A DNA stretch of 64,000 nucleotides, from assembly GCA_020634855.1 (NCBI GenBank), contig JACKAU010000010.1:349842-413841 (forward strand), given 5' to 3'. Each line of letters starts with the position of its first letter. Positions within the stretch are counted from its first letter, which is position 1. Position numbers and translations under genes: made by a program. Below the pieces are notes generated by a model that saw only the letters and a list, made by a program, of their open reading frames with translations, was not told the DNA's origin and did no database searches. Positions 17,289-26,366 of the stretch are shown one piece after another. Source of the stretch: Anaerolineales bacterium. GTDB taxonomy: Bacteria > Chloroflexota > Anaerolineae > 4572-78 > J111.

Positions 17289-19258
17289 CGGCTGATTATC
17301 GGCATTGCCGACCCAGACCCGGTTACAATATCGGGGGTGTAGCCGATGGTCCAGCTATCGCGAAAGTCGTTGGTTGTACCGGTTTTGACCGCCGCCGGTC
17401 GCGAGATCTGTAATATTCGGTCAGGATCGAATTCAGGGGTACGAGCCTGGTTATCGGCCAAAATATCGGTCATTAGGTACGCGTGGGCTTCGTTCAGCGC
17501 CCGGCGCGACGGATGGCGCAGCGGTTCGATCTCGCGGCCAAAGTTATCGGTAATTTTGAGAATGGTTGTCGGCTGAAGCAAAACCCCCTGATTGGCTATG
17601 GCTTGATAGGCGTTGGTCATCTCCAGCAGCGAGACTTCGCCGCTGCCCAGAGCCAGCGGCAGGCCGTAATCCTCCCGGTTCAAGGTGCTGATGCCCAGGC
17701 GATAGGCCATCTCTTTGAGGGCGCTGATCTTAACCGCCTCTAGCGTTTTGATGGCCGGAATGTTGTACGAGTTGGCCAGCGCGGTGCGCACGGTGACCGG
17801 CCCATGAAATTGACCATCGACGTTGCGCGGGCGATAGACATTACCGTTTTCGTCGGGATACTCCACCGGCACATCCCACAGCAAGGAACTCGGCGTCCAA
17901 CCCAATCGCTCAAACGCGGCCAGGTAAGTCAGTGGTTTGATGGTTGAAGCCGGCTGGCGCAGGCTGGTCACAATATTGACCTGGCCGTCGATGGTCTCAT
18001 CGCGGAAGTCGCGGCTGCCGACCAAGGCCAAAATGTGGCCGGTGGCCGGGTCCATGGCGATCAGCGCCCCGTTGGTCACGTGGCGACTGGCCAGTTCGGC
18101 CACGCGCCGCTCCACGGCCTGTTCAGCGGCGGCCTGCATCGAGGCATCGAGGGTGGTGTAGACGCGCAAACCGGCCTGGTAAATATATGTGGCCGGCACG
18201 TTCTGCTCCAACTCTTCGCGGACCAGGGTCACAAAGTGTGGCGCTTCCAGTGGAAAATTTAGATCGCGAAAGGTAACCGGGGTGGCCGCGGCCTCGCGGG
18301 CTTGGGCCAGGGTAATGTACCCGGCTTCGACCATCAAGCCCAGTACCACTTGCTGGCGGCCCTTGGCGCCCTCCGGGTTGTGATAAGGATCGTAAATGGC
18401 CGGCGACTGAGGTAGCCCGGCCAGCATCGCCGCTTCCGGCAGGGTGAGGTCGCGAGCCGATTTGCCGAAATAGGTTTGGGCCGCCGCCTCGACGCCGTAG
18501 GAGTGGTTGCCGTAATAAATCTGATTGAAATAAGTTTCCAGGATTTGGTCTTTCGTATAGCGCCGGTTGATCTCCATGGCCAGCACGGCTTCACGCAGCT
18601 TACGCGAGAAGGAGCGGTCAGTGCGTTCTTTGGGCGTCAAAAAGACATTGCGAGCGAGTTGTTGGGTGATGGTGCTGGCCCCGGACACAATCTCTTTCTC
18701 TGACAGGTTGGTAAAGGTGGCGCGCATAATGGCGATAGGATCGACCCCGACGTTGAGGTAGAAAAAGCGATCTTCGGTGGCGAGGGTGGCATTGATTAAG
18801 TGGGGCGAAATTCGGTCGAGGGTAATGTTGGTACGCCGCCCGCCGGTGGGATCGATGATCTCCCACAGCAAATTGCCCTCCCGATCTAGAATTTGGGTCG
18901 TGGCGAATTGGAGCGAGCGCGAGCGCAGTTCCTCGGCGGGCGGAAGTTGGACGGCAATCCAAGCGTAGGCGGTAGCGCCCACAATAACCAGGGTACTGAC
19001 AACAATTAACAGTAGCGAGGCAATATTTACCCCGGTAATCAAATTCCACTGCCAGCGCGGGCCGGCCTCAATGTCAACCGGCGGGTAGAGCGGCTCGGCT
19101 TGTGGCCAATCATCCTGCGGAGAGTTAGTTTGGCGGGCGGTCTGCCGCAGCTTGAAGGTTCGAAATTTGGCCTGCTGGTGCCAACTCACCAGGTCTTGCA
19201 TGCTTTTTTTCGGAGGCGTTGGCAAGTCTTCAAACTGAGGCGGCTGTTGGTCGCTCAT
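17267..19258 (-). CDS. Class A penicillin-binding protein (PBP1A type), frameshifted before its C-terminus
   Basis: A bifunctional peptidoglycan synthase: cytoplasmic tail, one membrane helix (about 75-100), GT51 transglycosylase with Glu161 in ATEDRFFY, GASTITQQLARN and KLREAVLAMEINRRYTKDQI, then transpeptidase with Ser438 in STIK, SYN near 496 and KTG at 625-627. It polymerises and cross-links glycan strands outside the membrane. A one-base loss at about 17318-17323 (GTAACCGGGTCTGGG where VTGVWVG needs one more base) ends the frame early with 16 foreign residues. All catalytic motifs precede the break, so a truncated protein may be active. The preceding lipoprotein gene is 15 bp upstream. 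Confidence 0.9.
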   Translation of the reverse strand: MSDQQPPQFEDLPTPPKKSMQDLVSWHQQAKFRTFKLRQTARQTNSPQDDWPQAEPLYPPVDIEAGPRWQWNLITGVNIASLLLIVVSTLVIVGATAYAWIAVQLPPAEELRSRSLQFATTQILDREGNLLWEIIDPTGGRRTNITLDRISPHLINATLATEDRFFYLNVGVDPIAIMRATFTNLSEKEIVSGASTITQQLARNVFLTPKERTDRSFSRKLREAVLAMEINRRYTKDQILETYFNQIYYGNHSYGVEAAAQTYFGKSARDLTLPEAAMLAGLPQSPAIYDPYHNPEGAKGRQQVVLGLMVEAGYITLAQAREAAATPVTFRDLNFPLEAPHFVTLVREELEQNVPATYIYQAGLRVYTTLDASMQAAAEQAVERRVAELASRHVTNGALIAMDPATGHILALVGSRDFRDETIDGQVNIVTSLRQPASTIKPLTYLAAFERLGWTPSSLLWDVPVEYPDENGNVYRPRNVDGQFHGPVTVRTALANSYNIPAIKTLEAVKISALKEMAYRLGISTLNREDYGLPLALGSGEVSLLEMTNAYQAIANQGVLLQPTTILKITDNFGREIEPLRHPSRRALNEAHAYLMTDILADNQARTPEFDPDRILQISRPAAVKTGTTNDFRDSWTIGYTPDIVTGSGSAMPIISRWTASMG

Positions 19259-19273
19259 AAGGCAAACAGAATT

Positions 19274-20446
19274 CTATTGAGCTGCTGCTAATTCGTCAAT
19301 TTGAGTTTGGGCTGCTTTTTTTTGCAAATCGTCGCCAAGGATCAAAACCTCGTTGAAATCAAGTTTGGCCAGGGACGTTTCGCCGATGGTTTGGTAGACT
19401 CGGCCCCGGTCTAAATAAGCGTCGGCATTGGCGGGATCGATATTGACGGCTTCAGTGTAATCGGCGATAGCCTGATCGTAGACTTCTTTATCGGCAAAGG
19501 CGTTGGCTCGGTTATAATAGGGCCAACTGAGCGGGCTGTGCTCCAGTTCGATAGCTTTGGTGTAGTCGGCGATAGCCAGATCATATTCGCCGATTTTGCG
19601 GTAGGTCAGACCGCGACTGTTGTAGATATAGGCCAGCGGATCGTACTCCAACTCAATGGCGCGGGTATAGTCGGCGATGGCTTCCTCATTTTTGCCGGTG
19701 TAGTAGTAGGTATTGGCGCGATTGTAGTAGGGCAGACCGAGCGGATCGTAATTGAGTTCGATCGATTTGGTGAAATCATCAATGGCTGCGGCGTAATCTT
19801 GCTGCATGTAATAAATATAGCCTCGATTGTAATAGGCATCGGCCAGGGGTTCGTAGCCCATTTCGATGGCTTTGGTGTAATCGGCCAGGGTGCCGTCCAT
19901 CTCCCGGCGGGTGTAACGTTCCTCGGCGCGAGCGAAGTACGCGGCGGCATCAGCCAGCGGAATGTCGGTCGGTTCGGGCGTAACCGTTGGAACCACCGGT
20001 GTTGAGGTAGGCGTCGGCTCGACGGTGACCACCGGCCCTTCAACCTGGACGACCGCGGCGCGCTGGACCACCTGATCGCCGTAGGTGATGGTTAACGCAA
20101 TCTGGTAACTACCGGGATCGTTAGGGGCTTGATAGGTGATACAGCAGGTGCCTTGCCCCTGCGTGATCTCGCCGCCGGAGGTTGTCCAGCGGTATTGAAT
20201 GGGAATTTCCGCGCCCACAATTTGGACGACGCCCACCTGCGCATCGGTCGTATCGCCCACCGTCAGTTGGGCGTTGCCGACAAAGAGTTCGCTGACGTTT
20301 TCTTCGACGGAAAAAGGTGTGGCGGTTGGCGTCGGTTGGGCGGCGATGTAGGTATCGAGGTAGCCCTGAACCGAGTTGCAGCCCAGTAAAGTCAGTCCTA
20401 GAATCAGCATAATTTGCCAAAATGAGCGTTTATTTTGGTCAGCCAT
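19274..20446 (-). CDS. TPR-repeat lipoprotein
   Basis: ATG 20446 follows GAGGAG by six bases; the longer GTG-type start at 20476 has no such site. The 390-residue protein has a signal with lipobox LTLLGC, a beta-rich domain with PKD/Ig-like features (about 35-135, SGGEITQGQGTCCITYQAPNDPGSYQIALTI region), a Pro/Thr linker, then at least six TPR units (about 165-375) with the repeated pattern YYNRAN/GxxYxxxxxYxxAIADYTKAIEL. It is outside the membrane, likely a scaffold. It precedes the PBP1A gene by 15 bp in the same operon, so a role in envelope assembly is a fair guess. Confidence 0.85.
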   Translation of the reverse strand: MADQNKRSFWQIMLILGLTLLGCNSVQGYLDTYIAAQPTPTATPFSVEENVSELFVGNAQLTVGDTTDAQVGVVQIVGAEIPIQYRWTTSGGEITQGQGTCCITYQAPNDPGSYQIALTITYGDQVVQRAAVVQVEGPVVTVEPTPTSTPVVPTVTPEPTDIPLADAAAYFARAEERYTRREMDGTLADYTKAIEMGYEPLADAYYNRGYIYYMQQDYAAAIDDFTKSIELNYDPLGLPYYNRANTYYYTGKNEEAIADYTRAIELEYDPLAYIYNSRGLTYRKIGEYDLAIADYTKAIELEHSPLSWPYYNRANAFADKEVYDQAIADYTEAVNIDPANADAYLDRGRVYQTIGETSLAKLDFNEVLILGDDLQKKAAQTQIDELAAAQ

Positions 20447-20549
20447 AAGTCTCCTCGCCTCAAGGGGGTAAACCAACGGTTTGGGTCTCCTTCATTATAG
20501 TTGATTTGGGGCGTTATGACAACCTATTTTTTGAATGTAAGGCAAGCTC

Positions 20550-20578
20550 TTTTCAACCAATCCAAAGATCGGTATAAT
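20550..20578 (+). promoter_or_regulatory. Promoter of pentapeptide-repeat gene
   Basis: TTTTCA (20550-20555), 17 bp, TATAAT (20573-20578). Transcription should begin near 20585, which leaves ATG 20584 off the message and supports GTG 20599 as the start of the gene. Confidence 0.55.
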
Positions 20579-20598
20579 CATAAATGGAGGTACCGACC

Positions 20599-21387
20599 GT
20601 GCTGGACACGATTAACGATGAACTGAAACGTTGCCCCTTCTGCGACGAGGAGATTCGGATGAAAGCGGTCATTTGCAAGCACTGCCACCAGTGGATGCCG
20701 GGCTATACCTACGAGTCAGCTATCCGGGATTTGGTGATTGAAAAACAGGTGACGCAAAGTAGCCTGACTACCGCCGCTGAAGACAAGCAGACTCGATCCG
20801 AACAACTCAAGCTGGCGTTGGCCTGGGCCAAGAGCGATAAAAGACATCCTATGCGCAAATTCGATCTGTCGGCTCAAGACCTCAAGGGTATCGACCTGAG
20901 TGGGGCCGATCTGCGGGAGGCGAATTTGAGTGAAGCGGATTTAAGCGGCGCGAATCTCAAAGGCTGTAACTTATCAAAAGCCAATCTTTTCAGAGCTAAT
21001 CTGCAGGGGGCTAATTTACGGCAAGCCAAATTGGTCGATGCCTACTTAAGGGAGGCGATGCTGGAACAAACCGACTTCAGCGGCAGCAGCCTGACGCGAG
21101 CCAACATGCGTGGAGTTAATCTCTCCCGAGCCATCCTCTATCGGGTCGATTTAGATCGGGCCAATCTCAAAATGGCTAAGCTGTATGATGTTAATATGCG
21201 CGAATGTTATCTGAAAGACACTAATCTGGAAGGGACTAAAATGGAAGGGGCGCAGCTCAACGGAGCGCTGATGGTCCGCGCCAACTTCACCGGCTCGGAT
21301 GTTACGGCCTTTCAATACAAACGGGCTAAAACTATAGAGGCGATGACTTTGCCCAGCGGCAAACTTTATAACGGTGAGCAAAGTTGA
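20599..21387 (+). CDS. Zinc-ribbon plus pentapeptide-repeat protein
   Basis: GTG 20599 is chosen over ATG 20584 because TGGAGG lies eight bases before it and the promoter predicts a transcript start near 20585. The 262-residue protein begins with a small zinc ribbon, Cys12-x2-Cys15 and Cys26-x2-Cys29 (CPFC...CKHC), a short helical stretch, then about 28 pentapeptide repeats A(D/N)LxX (about 90-240) that fold into a right-handed quadrilateral beta-helix. No membrane segment is seen. Its stop overlaps the TTG start of the next gene. The partner of the helix is unknown. Confidence 0.85.
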   Translation: MLDTINDELKRCPFCDEEIRMKAVICKHCHQWMPGYTYESAIRDLVIEKQVTQSSLTTAAEDKQTRSEQLKLALAWAKSDKRHPMRKFDLSAQDLKGIDLSGADLREANLSEADLSGANLKGCNLSKANLFRANLQGANLRQAKLVDAYLREAMLEQTDFSGSSLTRANMRGVNLSRAILYRVDLDRANLKMAKLYDVNMRECYLKDTNLEGTKMEGAQLNGALMVRANFTGSDVTAFQYKRAKTIEAMTLPSGKLYNGEQS

Positions 21388-22010
21388 CGGTTAAACCGGA
21401 GCAGGCCCAGCCTAAGTCCAATCCTAAATCAGATATCTTGTTTATCGCCTGCGGCGCGCTGGCCAAGGAAACGAAGGAGATCATCGACCGCCACGGCTGG
21501 TCGGTCGAACTGAAGGCGTTGCCGGCCGTTTATCATATGACCCCGCTCAAAATCACCACCAATTTAGACGTGATGCTGGAGAAACTTAAGGGGCAGTATC
21601 AACGGATCATCGTTGTATACGGCGAATGCGGCGCAACCGGCATCGATACGGTGCTGGATCGCCATGAGGTGGTTCGGGTTAGCGGCCCTCACTGCTATGA
21701 AATGTATGCCGGGGCCAACGAGTTTGCCCGCTTGATGGATGACGAGCCGGGTACGTTTTTTTTGACCGATTGGCTGCTGCGGGCTTATGAAAAGGCCGTC
21801 TTGAGAGGATTGGGGTTGGACAAACATCCGGAGCTGGCCCCGCTTTACTTTGGTAATTATCACCGCTTGGTCTATCTTAGCCAAGCCCCGACTGAAATGT
21901 TAATCAAAAAAGCTCAAACGATTGCCGCTTCGATGGGCTGGACGTTTGAGCATCGTTATGTTGGATATGGAGAATTAGAAACTCGACTTGTAAACTTGAT
22001 GACCCCCTAA
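21384..22010 (+). CDS. DUF1638 family protein
   Basis: A 208-residue soluble protein starting at TTG 21384, which overlaps the TGA of the preceding gene, with GGTGAG upstream. DUF1638 features: DILFIACGALAKE at the start, LHxTP-like PAVYHMTPLKI, the glycine/cysteine segment IVVYGECGATGID, and GPHCYEMYAGANEF. The conserved cysteines and histidines look like a metal or cofactor site. DUF1638 genes are known mainly beside corrinoid methyltransferases in anaerobes; nothing of that kind is visible here. The function is not known. Confidence 0.8.
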   Translation: MTVKPEQAQPKSNPKSDILFIACGALAKETKEIIDRHGWSVELKALPAVYHMTPLKITTNLDVMLEKLKGQYQRIIVVYGECGATGIDTVLDRHEVVRVSGPHCYEMYAGANEFARLMDDEPGTFFLTDWLLRAYEKAVLRGLGLDKHPELAPLYFGNYHRLVYLSQAPTEMLIKKAQTIAASMGWTFEHRYVGYGELETRLVNLMTP

Positions 22011-22026
22011 AGGAGCTACAACACTT

Positions 22027-22455
22027 ATGACTTTCGACGACTTAGACGACCTGTCAAGCGACCAGATGCTGGAACTGCTAACCGACCTCTGTTTCGACCT
22101 GTGGGCTTCGATCCACGCCACCGATGATGGGCTGCCGGATTACCCGTTGGCCCGAGGAATCATCAGAAAAATGACCTACGGTATCGCCAAATTTCGCAAT
22201 GTAGCCGCTTTTTTTACGGCCGATTTCGAATACAGCAGCATCGAAGATACCCAGGAGTATGCTCGTGAAATCGCCAGTTACCTTAATGAGTATGGCAACC
22301 GCGTACCCTTGCCGGTTTACCGCGAATTTGTCGATTGGATCACCACCACCGAGCGTCTCAAACGTGAGCGAGAGCGCACCGCCCGGCAAAGTTCAACCTC
22401 GCTCATCGAAGAGGTCGAGGAATATTTGGAGATGCACCGCACCACCCACATTTAA
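22027..22455 (+). CDS. Hypothetical acidic protein
   Basis: A 142-residue, mostly helical, acidic protein (MTFDDLDDLSSDQMLELLTDLCFDLW at the start). No domain recognised. Start ATG 22027 follows AAAGGAG at a wide 12-base gap. It follows the DUF1638 gene by 16 bp in the same direction and probably belongs to that operon. The C-terminus (SLIEEVEEYLEMHRTTHI) may be a coiled segment. It converges with the nucleoside ABC operon, 3 bp away. Confidence 0.7.
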   Translation: MTFDDLDDLSSDQMLELLTDLCFDLWASIHATDDGLPDYPLARGIIRKMTYGIAKFRNVAAFFTADFEYSSIEDTQEYAREIASYLNEYGNRVPLPVYREFVDWITTTERLKRERERTARQSSTSLIEEVEEYLEMHRTTHI

Positions 22456-22458
22456 TTT

Positions 22459-23985
22459 TTAGGCATCCGAGCCGGCCATCAACAAGCCGACCCGTTCGCG
22501 CGTTGCTTCGGCAATGGGTAAGATCTTCACAACCCGCCCGTCGAACATCACCGCGACGCGGTCGGCCAACCCTAAAACTTCATCCAGTTCGGCCGAAACG
22601 ACCAGCACGGCCACGCCATGGTCGCGTTGGGCCACAATTTCCTTGTGGATGAACTCAATCGAGCCGACATCGATGCCACGTGTAGGCTGCGCCGCCACCA
22701 GCAGTTTGGTGGGGCTGGAAAATTCGCGGGCGACAATCACCTTTTGTTTGTTGCCCCCGGATAAGTTTTGAGCCAGGGCGTGCACATTCGGCGGGCGCAC
22801 ATCGTACTCTTTGACCAACACTTTCCCGTTTTCATCAATTTTGTCGTGGTGCATAATCAGTCCCTTGGCGTAAGGGGCTTTGAAATATCGGTTAAGCACC
22901 ATATTATCGGATAGGGTGTAGGGCATCACCAGGCCGTGCTTCTCGCGATCTTCGGGAATGTGGGCCACGCCCAATTCAGTGATTTGGCGTGGGCTAAAAT
23001 GGGTGGTGTCCTGGCCATCGATCCTGATTTTACCGGCATCGATGTGACGCAGACCGGTTAGCGCTTCCACCAGTTCTCGCTGGCCGTTGCCCTCTACCCC
23101 GGCGATGCCCAAAATCTCCCCGGCAAACACCTCCAAGTCAACCCCTTCCACCGCGGCGTGGCCCCGATCATCATGGACGTGCAGGTTTTGGATCTGCAAC
23201 ACCGGTTGGCCCGGCTTCGACGCCGATTTCTCAACACGCAGGATGACATTGCGTCCCACCATCATTTCGGCCAAGCTAGTTTCGGTCGAGTCCTCCGGCA
23301 TCGCCGTGCCGACCATCTGGCCGCTGCGCAAAACGCCGATTCGATCGGCTACCGCTAACACCTCTTTTAATTTGTGGGTGATGAAAATAATCGAGACATT
23401 TTGAGCCGTCAGATCCCGCATAATGCGGAACAATTCGTTGGCCTCTTGCGGCGTCAGTACGGCGGTCGGCTCGTCCAAAATTAGGATGTCGGCGTGACGA
23501 TACAGCGCCTTGATGATCTCGACCCGCTGCTGAGTCCCAACCGGCAAATCTTCGATCACCGCCGTCGGATCAACCGCCAGCCCGTACTGTTCCGATAACT
23601 CTCGCACATTTCGAATAGCCTGGCGCATATTAAGCCGACCACCGCCGCTGGTGATTTCAGAGCCGAGCATCACATTTTCAGCCACGGTCATGGGCGGCAC
23701 GAGCTGGAAGTGTTGGTGGACCATACCAACGCCTCGATCGATGGCTTCGCCGGGGTTGCTCAACTCAACCTTTTCCCCCTTAATCCAGATTTCGCCTTCG
23801 GTGGGGGTATACAGGCCGTACAGCATGTTCATTAGGGTGCTTTTGCCCGCGCCGTTTTCACCGAGCAGGGCTAAAATTTCACCCTGGTGTAGTTTGAGAT
23901 TGATATTGTCGTTGGCCAAAACGCCGGGAAAACGTTTGGTTAATCCTTTGGCTTCCAAGACGATGGGACGATTGGTTTTATCCAT
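22459..23985 (-). CDS. BMP-type nucleoside ABC importer, double ATP-binding protein
   Basis: A 508-residue protein with two ABC domains, as in RbsA/NupO. The first has Walker A GENGAGKST (about 41-49), signature PVGTQQRVEI and Walker B ILILDEPTAVLTP. The second has a degenerate Walker A GVEGNGQRE, signature LSGGNKQKVIVAREF and Walker B-like KLLVAAQPTRGID with Gln for the usual Glu/Asp pair. This asymmetric pattern is normal in the family. It energises uptake of nucleosides or purine compounds with the two permeases upstream, last in the order binding protein, permease, permease, ATPase. Confidence 0.92.
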   Translation of the reverse strand: MDKTNRPIVLEAKGLTKRFPGVLANDNINLKLHQGEILALLGENGAGKSTLMNMLYGLYTPTEGEIWIKGEKVELSNPGEAIDRGVGMVHQHFQLVPPMTVAENVMLGSEITSGGGRLNMRQAIRNVRELSEQYGLAVDPTAVIEDLPVGTQQRVEIIKALYRHADILILDEPTAVLTPQEANELFRIMRDLTAQNVSIIFITHKLKEVLAVADRIGVLRSGQMVGTAMPEDSTETSLAEMMVGRNVILRVEKSASKPGQPVLQIQNLHVHDDRGHAAVEGVDLEVFAGEILGIAGVEGNGQRELVEALTGLRHIDAGKIRIDGQDTTHFSPRQITELGVAHIPEDREKHGLVMPYTLSDNMVLNRYFKAPYAKGLIMHHDKIDENGKVLVKEYDVRPPNVHALAQNLSGGNKQKVIVAREFSSPTKLLVAAQPTRGIDVGSIEFIHKEIVAQRDHGVAVLVVSAELDEVLGLADRVAVMFDGRVVKILPIAEATRERVGLLMAGSDA

Positions 23986-23993
23986 AGAGCCGC

Positions 23994-25010
23994 TTACTCT
24001 TTCTCGTAGGGTTTGCCGACGGCTGCCGGAACACGTGTCCGGCCGACGAAACCGGCCAAAACGACAATGGTCAGCACGTAGGGCAGCATCCCGATAAATT
24101 GGTGGGGAATTTCAAGCCGTCCGGAAAATTGCAACTGGGTTTGTAGCGCCACCGCAAACCCAAACAACAGGGCGGCCCCCCACGCGCCGAAAGGGGTATA
24201 TTTGCCAAAAATCATCACCGCTAACGCCACAAAACCTCGTCCGTTGGTCATCGCTCGTTCAAATGAGCCGACGGCCTCCAGGGTCAGGTAGGCTCCGGCC
24301 AGCCCGGCAATACTCCCGCCGATGATCACATTGATGTAGCGCATCTTGTAAACATTGATACCGACCGTGTCGGCGGCGCTGGGGTGCTCGCCCACAGCCC
24401 GAGTCCGTAAGCCCCACCGGGTGTAGAACAGCACGTAATGAACCACCATCACCAGAATGAGCGTAGCATAAGTAATGGGAGGGTTATCAAAAAAGACCGG
24501 CCCGATCAGTGGGATTTCGGCCAGGGGCCCTAGGGCGATGGCCTGAAGTTTACCTTGCGTGGTTAGCCCGGTTTGATAGAAGAAGCTGGTCAAGCCCAGA
24601 GCCAAAATGTTGATCACCGTGCCGCCGATAATCTGATCCATCTTAAGCGTAACCGACATAAACGCCAGGAAGCCGCCTAACACCGCGCCGGTCGCCAGCC
24701 CGGCCAGCACCGCCACAAAGAGATTGCCCGTGTAAACGTTGGCTAAAAAAGCAATGAAGGCCGCCATCAACATCTGCCCTTCGATGCCGATGTTGATGAT
24801 GCCGGAGCGCTCACCAATCAGACCGCACAACGCGCCCAAAACCAGCGGCGTCGATTGGCGTAGGGTCGAGGCCAGCACGGCTGTCGTCGTGACCGGGTTG
24901 GTGATGTAGCCGTATATAATGCCCAGGAGGACGATGCCGCCGAAAATAAGACCGACTATTCTCACATAGTCCCCTCGGCTTTTGGCTTTAGCCATTGCAG
25001 CAGTTGTCAT
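23994..25010 (-). CDS. BMP-type nucleoside ABC importer, permease (NupQ/YufQ-like)
   Basis: A 338-residue BPD_transp_2 permease with eight to ten helices. Family hallmarks include LGALCGLIGERSGIINIGIEGQML near residues 55-80 and GRGFVALAVMIFGKYTPFGAWGAALLFG near 245-272. It starts at ATG 25010 (a second ATG at 24995 is possible), 83 bp after the other permease and 8 bp before the ATPase, so these two are surely coupled. Substrate from family: nucleosides, autoinducer-like or purine derivatives. Confidence 0.92.
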   Translation of the reverse strand: MTTAAMAKAKSRGDYVRIVGLIFGGIVLLGIIYGYITNPVTTTAVLASTLRQSTPLVLGALCGLIGERSGIINIGIEGQMLMAAFIAFLANVYTGNLFVAVLAGLATGAVLGGFLAFMSVTLKMDQIIGGTVINILALGLTSFFYQTGLTTQGKLQAIALGPLAEIPLIGPVFFDNPPITYATLILVMVVHYVLFYTRWGLRTRAVGEHPSAADTVGINVYKMRYINVIIGGSIAGLAGAYLTLEAVGSFERAMTNGRGFVALAVMIFGKYTPFGAWGAALLFGFAVALQTQLQFSGRLEIPHQFIGMLPYVLTIVVLAGFVGRTRVPAAVGKPYEKE

Positions 25011-25093
25011 CTCTTTATTTCCCCTTCGTATTCATTTATCAGATCAGATGACGGGCACGTCGGTTTGAGTAAATGTGCCCGTTACCTGTTTAA

Positions 25094-26185
25094 CTAGCCC
25101 CAACTGGTGCTGAGGGTGACTTGCTCGCCTTCCTCGGGTTGAACTCGGACGATCCAGCGGACGATCATATCGGCCGAGACAAAGAATAAAATAAGCGCCT
25201 GAATAACATCGATAATTTGGAAGGGCACGTGAGCGTCGAACTGCATCTGGCTAGAGCCGGCCTGCATCGCGCCGACCAGTAGCGCAGCGGGAACGACCCC
25301 CAGTGGGTTGGTTCGAGCCAGCAGAGCGATAGTGATGCCGTCGAAGCCGAGACCGGCGTTAAAGCCGGGTTGGTAACGTCCCACCACGCCTAATGTTTCG
25401 ATGGCCCCGCCCATCCCGGCCAGGAAGCCGCTAATAGCCATCGTCAAAATGACAGTGTAGGAAACTTTGATGCCGGCATATTTGGCCGCGTTCGAGTTTA
25501 AGCCGACGGTTCGGATCTCGTAGCCGGTGGTGGTCCGATATAACAAATACCACGTGGCAACAGCGGCCAAGATCGCTAAAAAAAAGCCGGCCGGAATATT
25601 ACCCCAGGTGGGAATAGCGGCTGCCTCGGCAATGGCCGGTGTTCGAGCCACAATGCCCTCATCCTTCCAGGGGCCATCGGCCAACCAATCGGTGAAGTTG
25701 ATGGCGATGAAGTTGAGCATAATGGTGGTAATTACTTCGCGCGCGCCGGTGTAGGTTTTTAACGCGCCGGGAATTGCCCCGTATAAGGCGCCGGCTAAGC
25801 TGCCCATGAGTAAGGCTAGCGGCATATGAATAATGAACGGCAGCCCGTCGATGCCAAAGCCAACACCGGCCGCCACAATCGCGCCAAATAACAACTGTCC
25901 CTGGCCCCCAATATTGAAAAGCCCGCCTTTAAAAGCAAAGGCGACCGCCAACCCGCCCAAAATTAAAGGCGTTGCTTTTTCTAGGGTTCGACCAAAAGCG
26001 GCGGTACTACCAAAAGCCCCTTTGGCCAGGGCCGAATAGGCGGCAATAGGATTGGCTCCCGAAATTAACAGAATAACTGCGCCGACCAACAGCGCTAAAA
26101 TCACCGCCGCCAGGGGAATACTGGCGGCTCGCCAAATTGCCATCAGCCGAGATGGTTTTGCCTTGCTGTCAGTTTGTGTTGTCAT
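25094..26185 (-). CDS. BMP-type nucleoside ABC importer, permease (NupP/YufP-like)
   Basis: ATG 26185 is preceded by AGGAT; a TTG codon at 26191 extends the frame without support. The 363-residue BPD_transp_2 permease has the family features GGLAVAFAFKGGLFNIGGQGQLL (about 78-100), NFIAINFTDWLADGPW and GFDGITIALLARTNPLGVVPAALL. It forms a heterodimer with the 23994-25010 permease. A palindrome (26199-26228) sits just before its start, between it and the binding-protein gene. Confidence 0.92.
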   Translation of the reverse strand: MTTQTDSKAKPSRLMAIWRAASIPLAAVILALLVGAVILLISGANPIAAYSALAKGAFGSTAAFGRTLEKATPLILGGLAVAFAFKGGLFNIGGQGQLLFGAIVAAGVGFGIDGLPFIIHMPLALLMGSLAGALYGAIPGALKTYTGAREVITTIMLNFIAINFTDWLADGPWKDEGIVARTPAIAEAAAIPTWGNIPAGFFLAILAAVATWYLLYRTTTGYEIRTVGLNSNAAKYAGIKVSYTVILTMAISGFLAGMGGAIETLGVVGRYQPGFNAGLGFDGITIALLARTNPLGVVPAALLVGAMQAGSSQMQFDAHVPFQIIDVIQALILFFVSADMIVRWIVRVQPEEGEQVTLSTSWG

Positions 26186-26198
26186 AGTCAATCCTAAA

Positions 26199-26228
26199 TG
26201 TACGACGTGCCAAGCGGCACGCCGTACA
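26199..26228 (-). repeat. Hairpin between binding protein and permease genes
   Basis: Arms TGTACG-a-CGTGCC (26199-26211) and GGCACG-c-CGTACA (26216-26228) with loop AAGC. On the minus strand it lies 13 bp before the permease start. A hairpin here could lower permease expression relative to the binding protein, or protect the upstream mRNA. Confidence 0.65.
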
Positions 26229-26280
26229 TAGATTATTTAGTTGTAGCCTTACGTTGCAAAAGGTTGTGAGGTGGAGATAT

Positions 26281-26357
26281 CCAGAAAAGTTTTCAGTGGG
26301 TAGATGGGAGCAAGGCCCTCATCTACCCAGGCATTATCCGAGAGCAAACTTTTCTGG
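26281..26357 (-). repeat. Nested inverted repeats downstream of binding protein gene
   Basis: Outer perfect 12-bp arms CCAGAAAAGTTT (26281-26292) and AAACTTTTCTGG (26346-26357) enclose perfect 9-bp arms GGGTAGATG (26298-26306) and CATCTACCC (26320-26328). It begins 10 bp past the stop at 26367. It can fold as a long two-tier hairpin and probably stabilises or partly terminates the binding-protein message; it could also be a small dispersed element. Confidence 0.7.
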
Positions 26358-26366
26358 AGGACGATA

